Below, in pieces: positions 1 to 6,827 of a stretch of DNA of 7,184 bases; position 1 is the first letter of the stretch, and each line of letters begins with the position of its first letter. The translations under genes and the position numbers were made by a program. Source of the DNA: Bacteroidota bacterium (lineage in GTDB: Bacteria; Bacteroidota; Bacteroidia; Flavobacteriales_D; Crocinitomicaceae); assembly GCA_018825925.1 (NCBI GenBank), contig JAHKAT010000381.1, positions 1-7,184 of the forward strand. The letters run 5' to 3'. Under the pieces are notes generated by a model that did no database searches, was not told the DNA's origin, and saw nothing but the letters and a program-made list of their open reading frames with translations.

Positions 1-1100
1 AATTCAATATATCTCGGTAAAACTTTCTCAAGACTGAAATCTTTAGCTCGCTTTAATGCGTTTTCTTTGAATTTATGCAGCGTGGCATCATCGCTTAATA
101 TGCTAATTGCATTTTTACCCATGTCATCTACGTCGCCAACATTGCTTAAATAACCGGTTACACCGTGAATATTTACTTCTGGTATTCCACCAGTATTGGA
201 TGATATTACGGGTACTCTAACGGCCATGGCTTCGAGGGCAGCTAATCCAAAACTTTCGGTTTGAGAAGGCAATAAAAACAAATCCGAAATCGCTAAAACT
301 TGCGTTGTGTCCCTTACTTTACCAACAAATATAACACGGTCGCACAAATCATATTCCCTACAAAGTCGCTCCAAATTGTTTCTTTCAGGTCCATCTCCCA
401 CCATTAACAATTTAGAGGGTATTTTTTTATTAACGATAGCAAAGGTTAAAAGAACATCTTCTACTCTTTTCACTTTACGAAAATTTGAAACGTGACAAAG
501 TATCTTTTCGTCCACGGTTGCATATCTCCGTCTAATTTTATCTAATTGCGCTTGATTTTGCTCCTCAACATCTATAAAATTAGGGATGACTTCAATTGTT
601 TTTTTTGTTTTGAAATGATCCAAGGTGTCTTTCTTTAAACTTTCAGAAACAGCAGTAACAGCATCACTTTCATTTAAACAAAATGTAATCACCGGCTCAA
701 AAGAAGGATCTTTCCCAACTAATGTGATGTCTGTTCCATGCAAGGTCGTGATATAAGGTATTCGAATACCTTGAGACAAAAGTATTTGTTTGGCCATAAA
801 TGCAGCCGAAGCATGCGGTATAGCGTAATGTACATGAAGTAAGTCTAGTTTTTCATATTTAACAACATCTACCATCTTGCTCGCTAGTTCTGTTTCATAG
901 GGTTGAAATTCAAACAAAGGATAGTCAGAAACGGCTACTTCATGATAAAAAATATTTTCTCGGAACGATCCAAGACGCACAGGTTGAGAATAAGTAATAA
1001 AGTGTATTTCGTGACCGATTTTAGCTAAAGCCTTACCTAATTCCGTGGCTACCACACCAGACCCGCCAAATGTTGGATATAAAACAATCCCTATTTTCAT
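1..1100 (-). CDS. bshA: N-acetyl-alpha-D-glucosaminyl L-malate synthase BshA (C-terminus cut by window edge)
   Basis: This is a cytoplasmic GT4-family glycosyltransferase that joins GlcNAc from UDP-GlcNAc to L-malate, the first step of bacillithiol (low-molecular-weight thiol) synthesis. I translated the minus strand from the ATG at 1098-1100. It stays open for 366 codons to base 3, with no stop inside the window. Residues 1-17 start MKIGIVLYPTFGGSGVV, the GT-B N-terminal glycine loop typical of BshA. HVHYAIPHA at 89-97 and LHGTD at 120-124 are BshA-like signatures. VGDGPER follows in the second Rossmann domain, and the GT4 EX7E motif is E282 to E290 within ESFGLAALE. The family is usually about 375-380 residues, so only about 10-15 are missing. 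The gene lies 26 nt downstream of the GH3-like/serine-hydrolase gene on the same strand and is probably cotranscribed with it. No Shine-Dalgarno sequence precedes it. The specific BshA call, rather than a generic GT4, rests on the N-terminal and HVHYAIPHA motifs. Confidence 0.93.
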   Translation of the reverse strand, partial: MKIGIVLYPTFGGSGVVATELGKALAKIGHEIHFITYSQPVRLGSFRENIFYHEVAVSDYPLFEFQPYETELASKMVDVVKYEKLDLLHVHYAIPHASAAFMAKQILLSQGIRIPYITTLHGTDITLVGKDPSFEPVITFCLNESDAVTAVSESLKKDTLDHFKTKKTIEVIPNFIDVEEQNQAQLDKIRRRYATVDEKILCHVSNFRKVKRVEDVLLTFAIVNKKIPSKLLMVGDGPERNNLERLCREYDLCDRVIFVGKVRDTTQVLAISDLFLLPSQTESFGLAALEAMAVRVPVISSNTGGIPEVNIHGVTGYLSNVGDVDDMGKNAISILSDDATLHKFKENALKRAKDFSLEKVLPRYIE

Positions 1101-1126
1101 AATTTTCTACTTAAAGTCTAAAGTTA

Positions 1127-3691
1127 TTATAACCGATTGGAATAATCTGTAAATTTTGCAGATTTAATAGCCCGATAAAAGACAGATTGAATTTCTGTGC
1201 GAATGTTCATTTTTACGATTTTCCAGTTTTCGGCATTTGGATTTACTCTATTCGATAAAAAAACATAGTTGACTTCTTCTTCCGGATCTGCCCAGGTAAG
1301 CGTGCCTGTAAAACCTGAATGCCCATAGCTTTTACTCGAAACTTCAGGACAGGCAGTACCTCCTTTTTTAGTAAATGTTGGCTTGTCAAATCCTGCGCCA
1401 CGACGGTTTTTTTCTGGAAATTGAACGGAGGTGTATTTTTGAATCACCTCCTTTTTCAATATCTCTTTACCTCCGTATGTACCTCCGTTTAAAATCATTT
1501 GCATCAAAATAGCTAGGTCATTGGCATTGGCAAAAAGCCCAGCATGTCCGCCTACCCCACCCAATAAAGCGGCGCCAGGATCGTGCACATATCCATGAAT
1601 AGTTTGATTTCTAAATTCCTTATCATTTTCAGTTGGTGCAATTTGATCAAGACCAAAATTTAAGTATGGATTATATCGCATCGAGCGAAGTCCGAGTGGA
1701 CCAAAGACTTTCTCTCTCAAAAAAACATCCATTTTTTCATTGGATTGTTTTTCTATTATTTTTTTAACGAAGTAATAGCCAAGATCAGAGTACAAATAAT
1801 CATTTCCACCTAGCTTTTGTGCCAAAATCCTCGCATCAATTGAATCTGACATACTTTCCAAAACATACAAACCTCGTGCAACTGGCACTGAAAATGCTCC
1901 CGACTTTTCCTTTGAATAATACTCTTTACTTATAACACCGTTGTTTAATGTTCGCTTATAAAAAGGAATCCATGCGGGTAATCCGGCCTGGTGAGCCATC
2001 ATGTTTTTGATTCTAATTTGTTGGAAAGCAGATGGCATGTTTAATTCTTTGAGATAGTCTCCCAGGTTTTTATCCAACGAAAACTTATTTTGACCTTCCA
2101 AAAACATCAAACCGACCGTACTTCCTGCTATTTTACTGATGGATGCTAAATCATAAATAATCTGATTATCTACCTTTTGCTTCTTCGTATGATCTACAAA
2201 GCCATAACTTTCTTGATAAACCACTGTATTTTTCCATGCGAATAGGACTTGGCACCCAGGAAATGCCTCGGCATTTAGCGCGTTTTGAACAATGGACCCT
2301 ATTTCGAACAAGGAGTCGGGTGGAATTCCCAAATATATTGGCTCTGCATAACGCAGTCTATTCAATTCACGTGTTTCTATTGAGAAGTTATTCTTAATTT
2401 GAAGGTTTAAGAAAAAAGGTAATCTTCCCGTGCAAGGCAAGGCACCATAAATAGCTTGGACCGCGTTTTTTTGACTCAATAAAGAATTGTCAGGGGTTAA
2501 TAAAATGGCTTCAAAAACGCTGTAATCTAACGTTCTATACTTGTAGAGGTCTTCTGCAGAAATTATTAATATCTTCTTTTTGCTTTCACTGTTGTTAGCC
2601 TTTTTTAAAAGCTCGAAAAAATCCAATTCAAATCCATTGTAAATTTCGTGCTCCGCATTCTTTTCTGAAATATCGACGTAATTGATGATTGATTTTCGCA
2701 TTTCAGATTGATTTGAACCAGTAATCAACTTACATTTTTCCAAATTGTTTTTTATCGGTATAATTCCAGATTCATTTGCAATGCATGTCAAAGCAGCTAT
2801 ATTCGTCCTGTAACCCAATTGAAACTCATCCAAAACAACCGCAGGTTTTAAAGGCTTATTCATTGCTTTTTTCAATGTCAATAGTTTCAGACATTTTTCC
2901 TTTCCTTGAATTTCCTTAAAGTGATCGTTGGTGGAATATTTGTTTAAAAACGCCTCTTTAACGTCTTCCTTAACATCGATATACCCTACCCCGCTCTTAA
3001 AGTATTGATAGAGGCTATCTTCGTTAAATATTTGATTATCAATATCTTTAATCCTTGAAACTATACCTTTCCACTCCGTTTTTTGGTACAAATGAAGTAC
3101 TTCCTGGGGCGAGTTTAAATCAGATACCTCTAGAAAAGCCTTATCGGATTGTCTCATGAGTCGAATTGCAGAATAGATCTTCACATCAATATCCTTTTCA
3201 TTCAACCCTTTTGATTTAGAAACATCACTCACGTGATTAAAAACCAATGAGGTATTCCACTTTAAGTTCTCCAAAACCAATGAATCACACCATTCAGCTC
3301 TTGCCAAAGGATTGTCTGTATAGAAATCAATATCAGAGGGAATTGCCGCTCCCAAAACTCTATTAAACAACAGATTACCTTCGTTGTTTTGATTTAAGTA
3401 CTGACTATAAAGAACCGTTTTTTTGTCCGATTTAATAAAAGGTATTGCCTTTGTAATCGGCGAAAAGACTTCCTTTTTCTTTTCAAAAAAACTAGAGTCA
3501 TTTGGGTTGTTTGAATAAAACAGCAAGGACAATCTTTCTCGATTACTCATTAACTCATACTCTTTAAGTATTTGAGAATCAATTTCTACATTTTTTAAAG
3601 TGGAAGTTTTGTAAGGCTGGTTTTGTAATATAGGTTGAGTGGATACCAACTGGAGTATAAACAAAAGGAATAAGATGGGCTGGAATATCAT
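1127..3691 (-). CDS. Secreted fusion protein: degenerate GH3 (NagZ-like) half plus intact beta-lactamase-family serine hydrolase
   Basis: 854 residues. Residues 1-18 form a hydrophobic signal-peptide-like segment (MIFQPILFLLFILQLVST), which lacks the usual basic n-region, so the protein probably acts in the periplasm or cell envelope. Residues 45-280 resemble a GH3 N-terminal barrel: LGAAI at 113-117 matches the conserved LGAI, and VFNHVSDV at 150-157 sits where NagZ has NFAPVVDI. The KHFPGHGD catalytic loop and the nucleophile region are absent. Residues 295-430 resemble the GH3 C-terminal domain, including ANESGIIPI and GALPCTGRLPF. Residues 455-845 are a class-C beta-lactamase/AmiE-like hydrolase with S517-I-S-K520, Y634-S-D636 and H791-S-G793, all intact. 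Related Bacteroidota fusions are, from memory, about 970-1000 residues, so this one is short. In Bacillus the separate NagZ and AmiE proteins remove GlcNAc and then peptide from muropeptides. I infer an amidase or esterase role here; the substrate is unproven. The start is favoured because it supplies the signal peptide. bshA follows after 26 nt. Confidence 0.88.
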   Translation of the reverse strand: MIFQPILFLLFILQLVSTQPILQNQPYKTSTLKNVEIDSQILKEYELMSNRERLSLLFYSNNPNDSSFFEKKKEVFSPITKAIPFIKSDKKTVLYSQYLNQNNEGNLLFNRVLGAAIPSDIDFYTDNPLARAEWCDSLVLENLKWNTSLVFNHVSDVSKSKGLNEKDIDVKIYSAIRLMRQSDKAFLEVSDLNSPQEVLHLYQKTEWKGIVSRIKDIDNQIFNEDSLYQYFKSGVGYIDVKEDVKEAFLNKYSTNDHFKEIQGKEKCLKLLTLKKAMNKPLKPAVVLDEFQLGYRTNIAALTCIANESGIIPIKNNLEKCKLITGSNQSEMRKSIINYVDISEKNAEHEIYNGFELDFFELLKKANNSESKKKILIISAEDLYKYRTLDYSVFEAILLTPDNSLLSQKNAVQAIYGALPCTGRLPFFLNLQIKNNFSIETRELNRLRYAEPIYLGIPPDSLFEIGSIVQNALNAEAFPGCQVLFAWKNTVVYQESYGFVDHTKKQKVDNQIIYDLASISKIAGSTVGLMFLEGQNKFSLDKNLGDYLKELNMPSAFQQIRIKNMMAHQAGLPAWIPFYKRTLNNGVISKEYYSKEKSGAFSVPVARGLYVLESMSDSIDARILAQKLGGNDYLYSDLGYYFVKKIIEKQSNEKMDVFLREKVFGPLGLRSMRYNPYLNFGLDQIAPTENDKEFRNQTIHGYVHDPGAALLGGVGGHAGLFANANDLAILMQMILNGGTYGGKEILKKEVIQKYTSVQFPEKNRRGAGFDKPTFTKKGGTACPEVSSKSYGHSGFTGTLTWADPEEEVNYVFLSNRVNPNAENWKIVKMNIRTEIQSVFYRAIKSAKFTDYSNRL

Positions 3692-3695
3692 ATTA

Positions 3696-3703
3696 CAAAA
3701 TTA
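3696..3703 (-). promoter_or_regulatory. Candidate -7 box (TAATTTTG) for the minus-strand hydrolase-bshA unit
   Basis: Read on the minus strand, TAATTTTG matches the Bacteroidota -7 consensus TAnnTTTG. It ends only 4 nt before the ATG at 3689-3691, so transcription would start at or next to the start codon and give a leaderless or nearly leaderless mRNA. I see no TTTG or TTG at the expected -33 spacing, which lowers confidence. The alternative is that the true promoter lies further upstream. Confidence 0.35.
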
Positions 3704-3722
3704 ACGGAACAACAAAAAGATG

Positions 3723-3741
3723 GTACATGCTTGCGCTGTAC
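3723..3741. repeat. Short bulged inverted repeat (possible operator)
   Basis: GTACA (3723-3727) and TGTAC (3737-3741) are perfect reverse complements. The pairing extends inward by GC/GC if T3728 is bulged, giving a 7-bp stem with a 4-nt loop. It lies 20-38 bp upstream of the minus-strand TAATTTTG box, where a regulator or sigma contact would be expected. No binding protein is recognised, and a chance occurrence is possible. Confidence 0.3.
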
Positions 3742-3773
3742 TTATCAACAATGAATTCAAAATTCACGCCATT

Positions 3774-3789
3774 TTGTCAAAAATGACAA
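3774..3789. repeat. Perfect 6-bp inverted repeat TTGTCA-AAAA-TGACAA
   Basis: TTGTCA (3774-3779) and TGACAA (3784-3789) flank AAAA. With one G-T pair the stem could extend two or three more pairs outward. It lies in the middle of the divergent promoter region, upstream of both transcription units. No T-tract follows and no gene ends nearby, so it is not a terminator. A regulator site is possible but unproven. Confidence 0.3.
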
Positions 3790-3810
3790 GAATGTAGAAA
3801 GGGAACACAA

Positions 3811-3845
3811 TTTGTAGGGAAGCCCATGGCTTTTTATTAATTTTG
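3811..3845 (+). promoter_or_regulatory. Candidate Bacteroidota-type promoter for the plus-strand operon
   Basis: TTTG at 3811-3814 (-33-like) and TAATTTTG at 3838-3845 (-7, consensus TAnnTTTG) are separated by 23 nt. That is at the long end of the spacing described for Bacteroidota promoters. The predicted transcription start is about 3850, giving a leader of roughly 10-15 nt before the ATG at 3863. The whole four-gene unit to the right has no other intergenic gap that could hold a promoter. Confidence 0.45.
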
Positions 3846-3862
3846 CTCAATACCTTGAATTC

Positions 3863-4186
3863 ATGAAATTCCGTTTTCTTACAAAGACTGTCCAAAATAA
3901 AAAATTCGATTATTCGCCTATGTATTATGACGAACGTAAAGAGCGTTTGGAATTGAAAAAAAGGGAATTTGAACGAATTCAGAAGGGTGACATTTCTGAT
4001 CAGGAAAGAAAAGAAATCTTGCGTAGAAATATGCAAGCCTCTTGGACTAGAAGCAAAAATACGAGTAAACAAAAACAAAGCGCCAATTATAGAGTTATCT
4101 TATTGATAATAATAATCTTAGCTGTTGGTTATTTCTTTTTAGACGGAATGGATGAAGTAGATAATGTAGTAAAAAAACTTTGGTAA
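3863..4186 (+). CDS. Small charged protein with one C-terminal membrane segment, function unknown
   Basis: 107 residues. The N-terminal 75 residues are strongly charged (Lys, Arg, Glu) and probably helical. They include the motif KKFDYSPMYYDERKERLE at 13-30, which I associate with small proteins found next to mutL in Flavobacteriales. A single hydrophobic segment at about 78-94 (VILLIIIILAVGYFFL) is followed by a short 13-residue tail, so it is probably an inner-membrane protein with a cytoplasmic N-terminal region. Its relatives are, as I recall, sometimes labelled 'riboflavin synthase subunit beta'. Nothing in this sequence resembles a lumazine or riboflavin synthase, so that label should not be used. 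The ATG at 3863 is chosen because it begins the conserved MKFRF-type N-terminus just behind a plausible promoter. There is no Shine-Dalgarno sequence. The stop overlaps the mutL ATG by one base (TAATG), which implies coupled translation. Confidence 0.8.
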   Translation: MKFRFLTKTVQNKKFDYSPMYYDERKERLELKKREFERIQKGDISDQERKEILRRNMQASWTRSKNTSKQKQSANYRVILLIIIILAVGYFFLDGMDEVDNVVKKLW

Positions 4187-6033
4187 TGTCAGGAAGTGTT
4201 ATACAATTACTTCCCGATCATATTGCCAATCAAATTGCTGCAGGAGAGGTTATCCAACGTCCCGCAAGTGTTGTTAAAGAACTAATTGAAAACGCAATAG
4301 ATGCTGGAGCTTCCAAAATTGACTTGATTGTTAAAGACGCAGGAAGGACTTTGATTCAAGTTGTTGATAATGGCAAAGGTATGTCCGAAGCAGATTCAAT
4401 CATGTGTTTTGAGCGACATGCCACCAGTAAGCTGCATACGGCTGACGATCTATTTCATTTGCGAACAAAGGGATTTAGAGGTGAAGCTTTGGCTTCAATA
4501 GCGGCCATTGCGCACGTCTCTTTAAAAACCAAACAAGCAAATTCTGAGGTAGGGAATTGTATTGAAATAGAAGGAAGTGAAATCACTAAAAACGAGCCTG
4601 TTGCTTGTTCCAATGGTTCATCTCTGGAGGTTAAAAACTTGTTTTTCAATGTGCCAGCGCGAAGAAATTTCCTGAAGTCAGATTCAATTGAATTCAAACA
4701 TATTCTGCAGGAATTTGAGCGAGTTGTTATTCCTCATTTTTCTCTGCATTTTAAGATCTACCACAACGGCGAATTGATTCGAGATTTACCACCTGCCAAT
4801 TTACGAAAGCGCTTGGTTGATTTACTCGGTAAAAACTTCAACGACAAGCTTGTGCCTGTAGAAGAAAATACGGACATTGTTAAAATCCAAGGATTTCTAA
4901 TCAAACCAGAAGCCTGTAAAAAATCGAGGGGTGATCAATATCTTTTTGTGAACGACCGGTTTTTTAAGGATCATTACTTTCACTCAGCTATATCCAAGGC
5001 CTATACAAATTTACTTTCGCAAGGGTTGATACCAGGTTATTTTTTGTTTTTTGAAATCAATCCAGAAAAGATAGATGTCAACGTTCACCCTACAAAAACA
5101 GAAATTAAATTTGAAGAAGACCGAAGTATTTATCAAATTCTTCTTACTGCTTCAAAAAGTTCGCTAGGAAGATTCAATATTATGCCTACCCTTGATTTTG
5201 AAAGAGAAACGAGCTTTGATGTCCCTAATGAAATGTTGTCCACCACGCCTCGTGAACCTTTGGTCAAGGTAAACCCTAATTTTAATCCTTTTGAGGAAAC
5301 ATCAAAGCACCAAGTTTCTTCAGGAAATTATGGGTCGAGTAAATCTAAAGCTTTAGAAAAAGCAGGTTTTGGAATTGCCCCGCAAGAAGATTGGTCGCAA
5401 TTCTATCAAATTCAAGAGGAAGAAGTTTCAGAAGAATTCAATAATGCCGAAACACCTACTCTCGATTTAGAAATCGACACAAAGAAAAGTGACTATTTAA
5501 TAGCTGGAAATTATTTGTTCTCTAAAACCAAGAATGGTATTCTTTCTGTACATTTCAGAAGAGCTTATGAACGAATCGTTTATGATGAGCTAATGCAATC
5601 GTTTTACCACGCCCCTATCATGGGACAAGGCTTGCTTTTTCCTTATGCTTTTGAAGCAGACTCTAAAACCATTCTTCTTTGGGAACAAAATGTCAAGATT
5701 TTAAACCAGCTAGGATTTGCCTTTGAGATCAATGAATCAAACATTGAATTAACGAGTTTACCAAGTATCCTTCAAGAAGAAAATGTCGCCCAATTTTTAT
5801 TAGAACTAAACGGTCAACTATCCGATGACAGCATAGACAAAGGAGAAATTGCGCATATTTGCATACTCACCATTTCGAAAGCCAGTGCTAATCAAAAATC
5901 GTTAATAACAGACAATGAAGGAGCGCAACATTTGATTGAACAATTGTTTGCATGCAATGACCATCAATATAGTCCGAACGGAAAAAAAATACTTCGTAAA
6001 ATAACATTTGAACAAATAGAAACAATCAACTAA
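4186..6033 (+). CDS. mutL: DNA mismatch repair protein MutL
   Basis: 615 residues, a normal length for the family. MutL is the ATP-dependent matchmaker of mismatch repair, linking MutS to downstream strand processing. The N-terminal GHKL ATPase is complete: ANQIAAGEVIQRPASVVKEL, ENAIDAGA at 35-42, DNGKGM at 61-66, KGFRGEAL at 95-102, FFNVPARR at 153-160, and VNVHPTKTEIKF at 298-309. A variable linker spans about 335-435, followed by a dimerisation domain. QGLLFP at 481-486 fits the beta-clamp-binding pattern QxxLxP. The C-terminal endonuclease motifs look degraded: HFRRAYERIVYD at 456-467 replaces DQHAxxExxxxE, and YSPNGK at 595-600 replaces CPHGRP. The ATG at 4186 overlaps the upstream stop as TAATG. 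An in-frame TTG at 4180 is possible, but the ATG matches known MutL N-termini better. The stop overlaps the next gene in the same way. Confidence 0.96.
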   Translation: MSGSVIQLLPDHIANQIAAGEVIQRPASVVKELIENAIDAGASKIDLIVKDAGRTLIQVVDNGKGMSEADSIMCFERHATSKLHTADDLFHLRTKGFRGEALASIAAIAHVSLKTKQANSEVGNCIEIEGSEITKNEPVACSNGSSLEVKNLFFNVPARRNFLKSDSIEFKHILQEFERVVIPHFSLHFKIYHNGELIRDLPPANLRKRLVDLLGKNFNDKLVPVEENTDIVKIQGFLIKPEACKKSRGDQYLFVNDRFFKDHYFHSAISKAYTNLLSQGLIPGYFLFFEINPEKIDVNVHPTKTEIKFEEDRSIYQILLTASKSSLGRFNIMPTLDFERETSFDVPNEMLSTTPREPLVKVNPNFNPFEETSKHQVSSGNYGSSKSKALEKAGFGIAPQEDWSQFYQIQEEEVSEEFNNAETPTLDLEIDTKKSDYLIAGNYLFSKTKNGILSVHFRRAYERIVYDELMQSFYHAPIMGQGLLFPYAFEADSKTILLWEQNVKILNQLGFAFEINESNIELTSLPSILQEENVAQFLLELNGQLSDDSIDKGEIAHICILTISKASANQKSLITDNEGAQHLIEQLFACNDHQYSPNGKKILRKITFEQIETIN

Positions 6034-6827
6034 TGTTTTCATTCTTAAACAATCTCCCACCGGTTACCAAAAATTTCCTTTTGATCAATATACTCTTGTA
6101 TGTTGTGATGCAAATTTCGATAGCCTCAGGTGCAATCGATTTGAGTACTTTGCTCGCTTCACATTATATAGGTACACCATTTTTTGAGCCCTTTCAAATG
6201 GTTACCCACATGTTTATGCATAGTCCAGCGGATTTGATGCATATCTTTTTCAACATGTTTCTTTTGGTGATTTTCGGTTCGAACCTGGAGCGTTTATGGG
6301 GTCCAAAACGTTTTTTCATCTTTTACTTTGCTGCTGGGATTGGTGCCTTTTTACTAGACAACATAGTGAATGGTTTGCAAATTCAAGAGTTAAAACAAAG
6401 CTTGGAGTCGTCTGGAATAAGTATTGAAAGTATTGATAATTTAATAGGACAGCATAAAATGATGACCGAACAACAATTATCCAATCAATATTATGAAATA
6501 ATGAAAGATCAAAGTGCTCAAACCAATGAAGCTGCAGTGAAATACTTTCAAACGAGTTTAGTTTCTGGCGTTGGAGCATCAGGTGCTATTTTTGGATTAT
6601 TGGCAGCATTTGCTATCTTATTTCCCAATACTGAAATGTATTTAATGTTTATTCCTATCCCAATTAAGGCTAAATTTTTAATCGGAGCTTATGTTTTATA
6701 TGAAATGTATAAAGCGTTTTCGACACAAACCGATAATATCAATCATTTAGCACATTTAGGTGGGGCTTTAACCGGTGCAATACTTGTGTTAATTTGGAGG
6801 TATACGGATCGTAAAAACTTTTATTAA
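6033..6827 (+). CDS. Rhomboid-family intramembrane serine protease
   Basis: 264 residues with about six membrane segments. Rhomboids cut membrane proteins inside the bilayer using a Ser-His dyad. The catalytic serine is S183 in GASG (181-184), followed by AIFGL. The catalytic histidine is H241 in NHLAHLGG. The oxyanion-side pair H70 and N74 lies in MHIFFNM, corresponding to GlpG His150 and Asn154. The usual L1 region is GxxLERLWG near 82-90. A hydrophilic insertion at about 111-175, rich in Gln, Ser and Glu, separates the third membrane segment from the serine-bearing one. The ATG at 6033 shares its A with the mutL stop (TAATG), and the stop at 6825-6827 does the same with the next rhomboid. 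The substrate is unknown. The location next to mutL suggests conserved gene order rather than a repair function. Confidence 0.93.
   Translation: MFSFLNNLPPVTKNFLLINILLYVVMQISIASGAIDLSTLLASHYIGTPFFEPFQMVTHMFMHSPADLMHIFFNMFLLVIFGSNLERLWGPKRFFIFYFAAGIGAFLLDNIVNGLQIQELKQSLESSGISIESIDNLIGQHKMMTEQQLSNQYYEIMKDQSAQTNEAAVKYFQTSLVSGVGASGAIFGLLAAFAILFPNTEMYLMFIPIPIKAKFLIGAYVLYEMYKAFSTQTDNINHLAHLGGALTGAILVLIWRYTDRKNFY

Noticed and set aside
307..495. 62-codon plus-strand open frame inside bshA
   Set aside because: It is antisense to a clear GT4 reading frame, short and without motif.
1127..3691. Frameshift or pseudogene explanation for the missing GH3 catalytic segment
   Set aside because: The frame is continuous from signal peptide to the end of an intact serine hydrolase, and flanking GH3 landmarks are in the same frame, so an in-frame loss or divergence fits better than recent decay.
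3775..3780. TTGACA on the minus strand as a sigma70 -35 box
   Set aside because: At 17-nt spacing the sequence is AATTCA, not TATAAT-like, and Bacteroidota primary promoters use a different consensus. The hexamer is part of the inverted repeat.
3764..4078. 104-codon minus-strand open frame overlapping the small membrane protein gene
   Set aside because: It is antisense to the better-supported plus-strand gene, has no recognisable motif, and would run through the divergent promoter region.
4180..4185. TTG start for mutL two codons upstream of the ATG
   Set aside because: The ATG at 4186 forms the same TAATG junction as the two following genes and gives the usual MutL N-terminus; TTG would only add two residues.
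4455..4697. 80-codon minus-strand open frame inside mutL
   Set aside because: It is antisense to the conserved ATPase domain of MutL and explained by that coding sequence.
6316..6579. 87-codon minus-strand open frame inside the first rhomboid gene
   Set aside because: It is antisense to the rhomboid frame, has no motif, and has no start context.
6796..6800. GGAGG as a ribosome binding site for the second rhomboid
   Set aside because: It lies 26 nt before the ATG, too far for a Shine-Dalgarno interaction, and is within the coding sequence of the first rhomboid.
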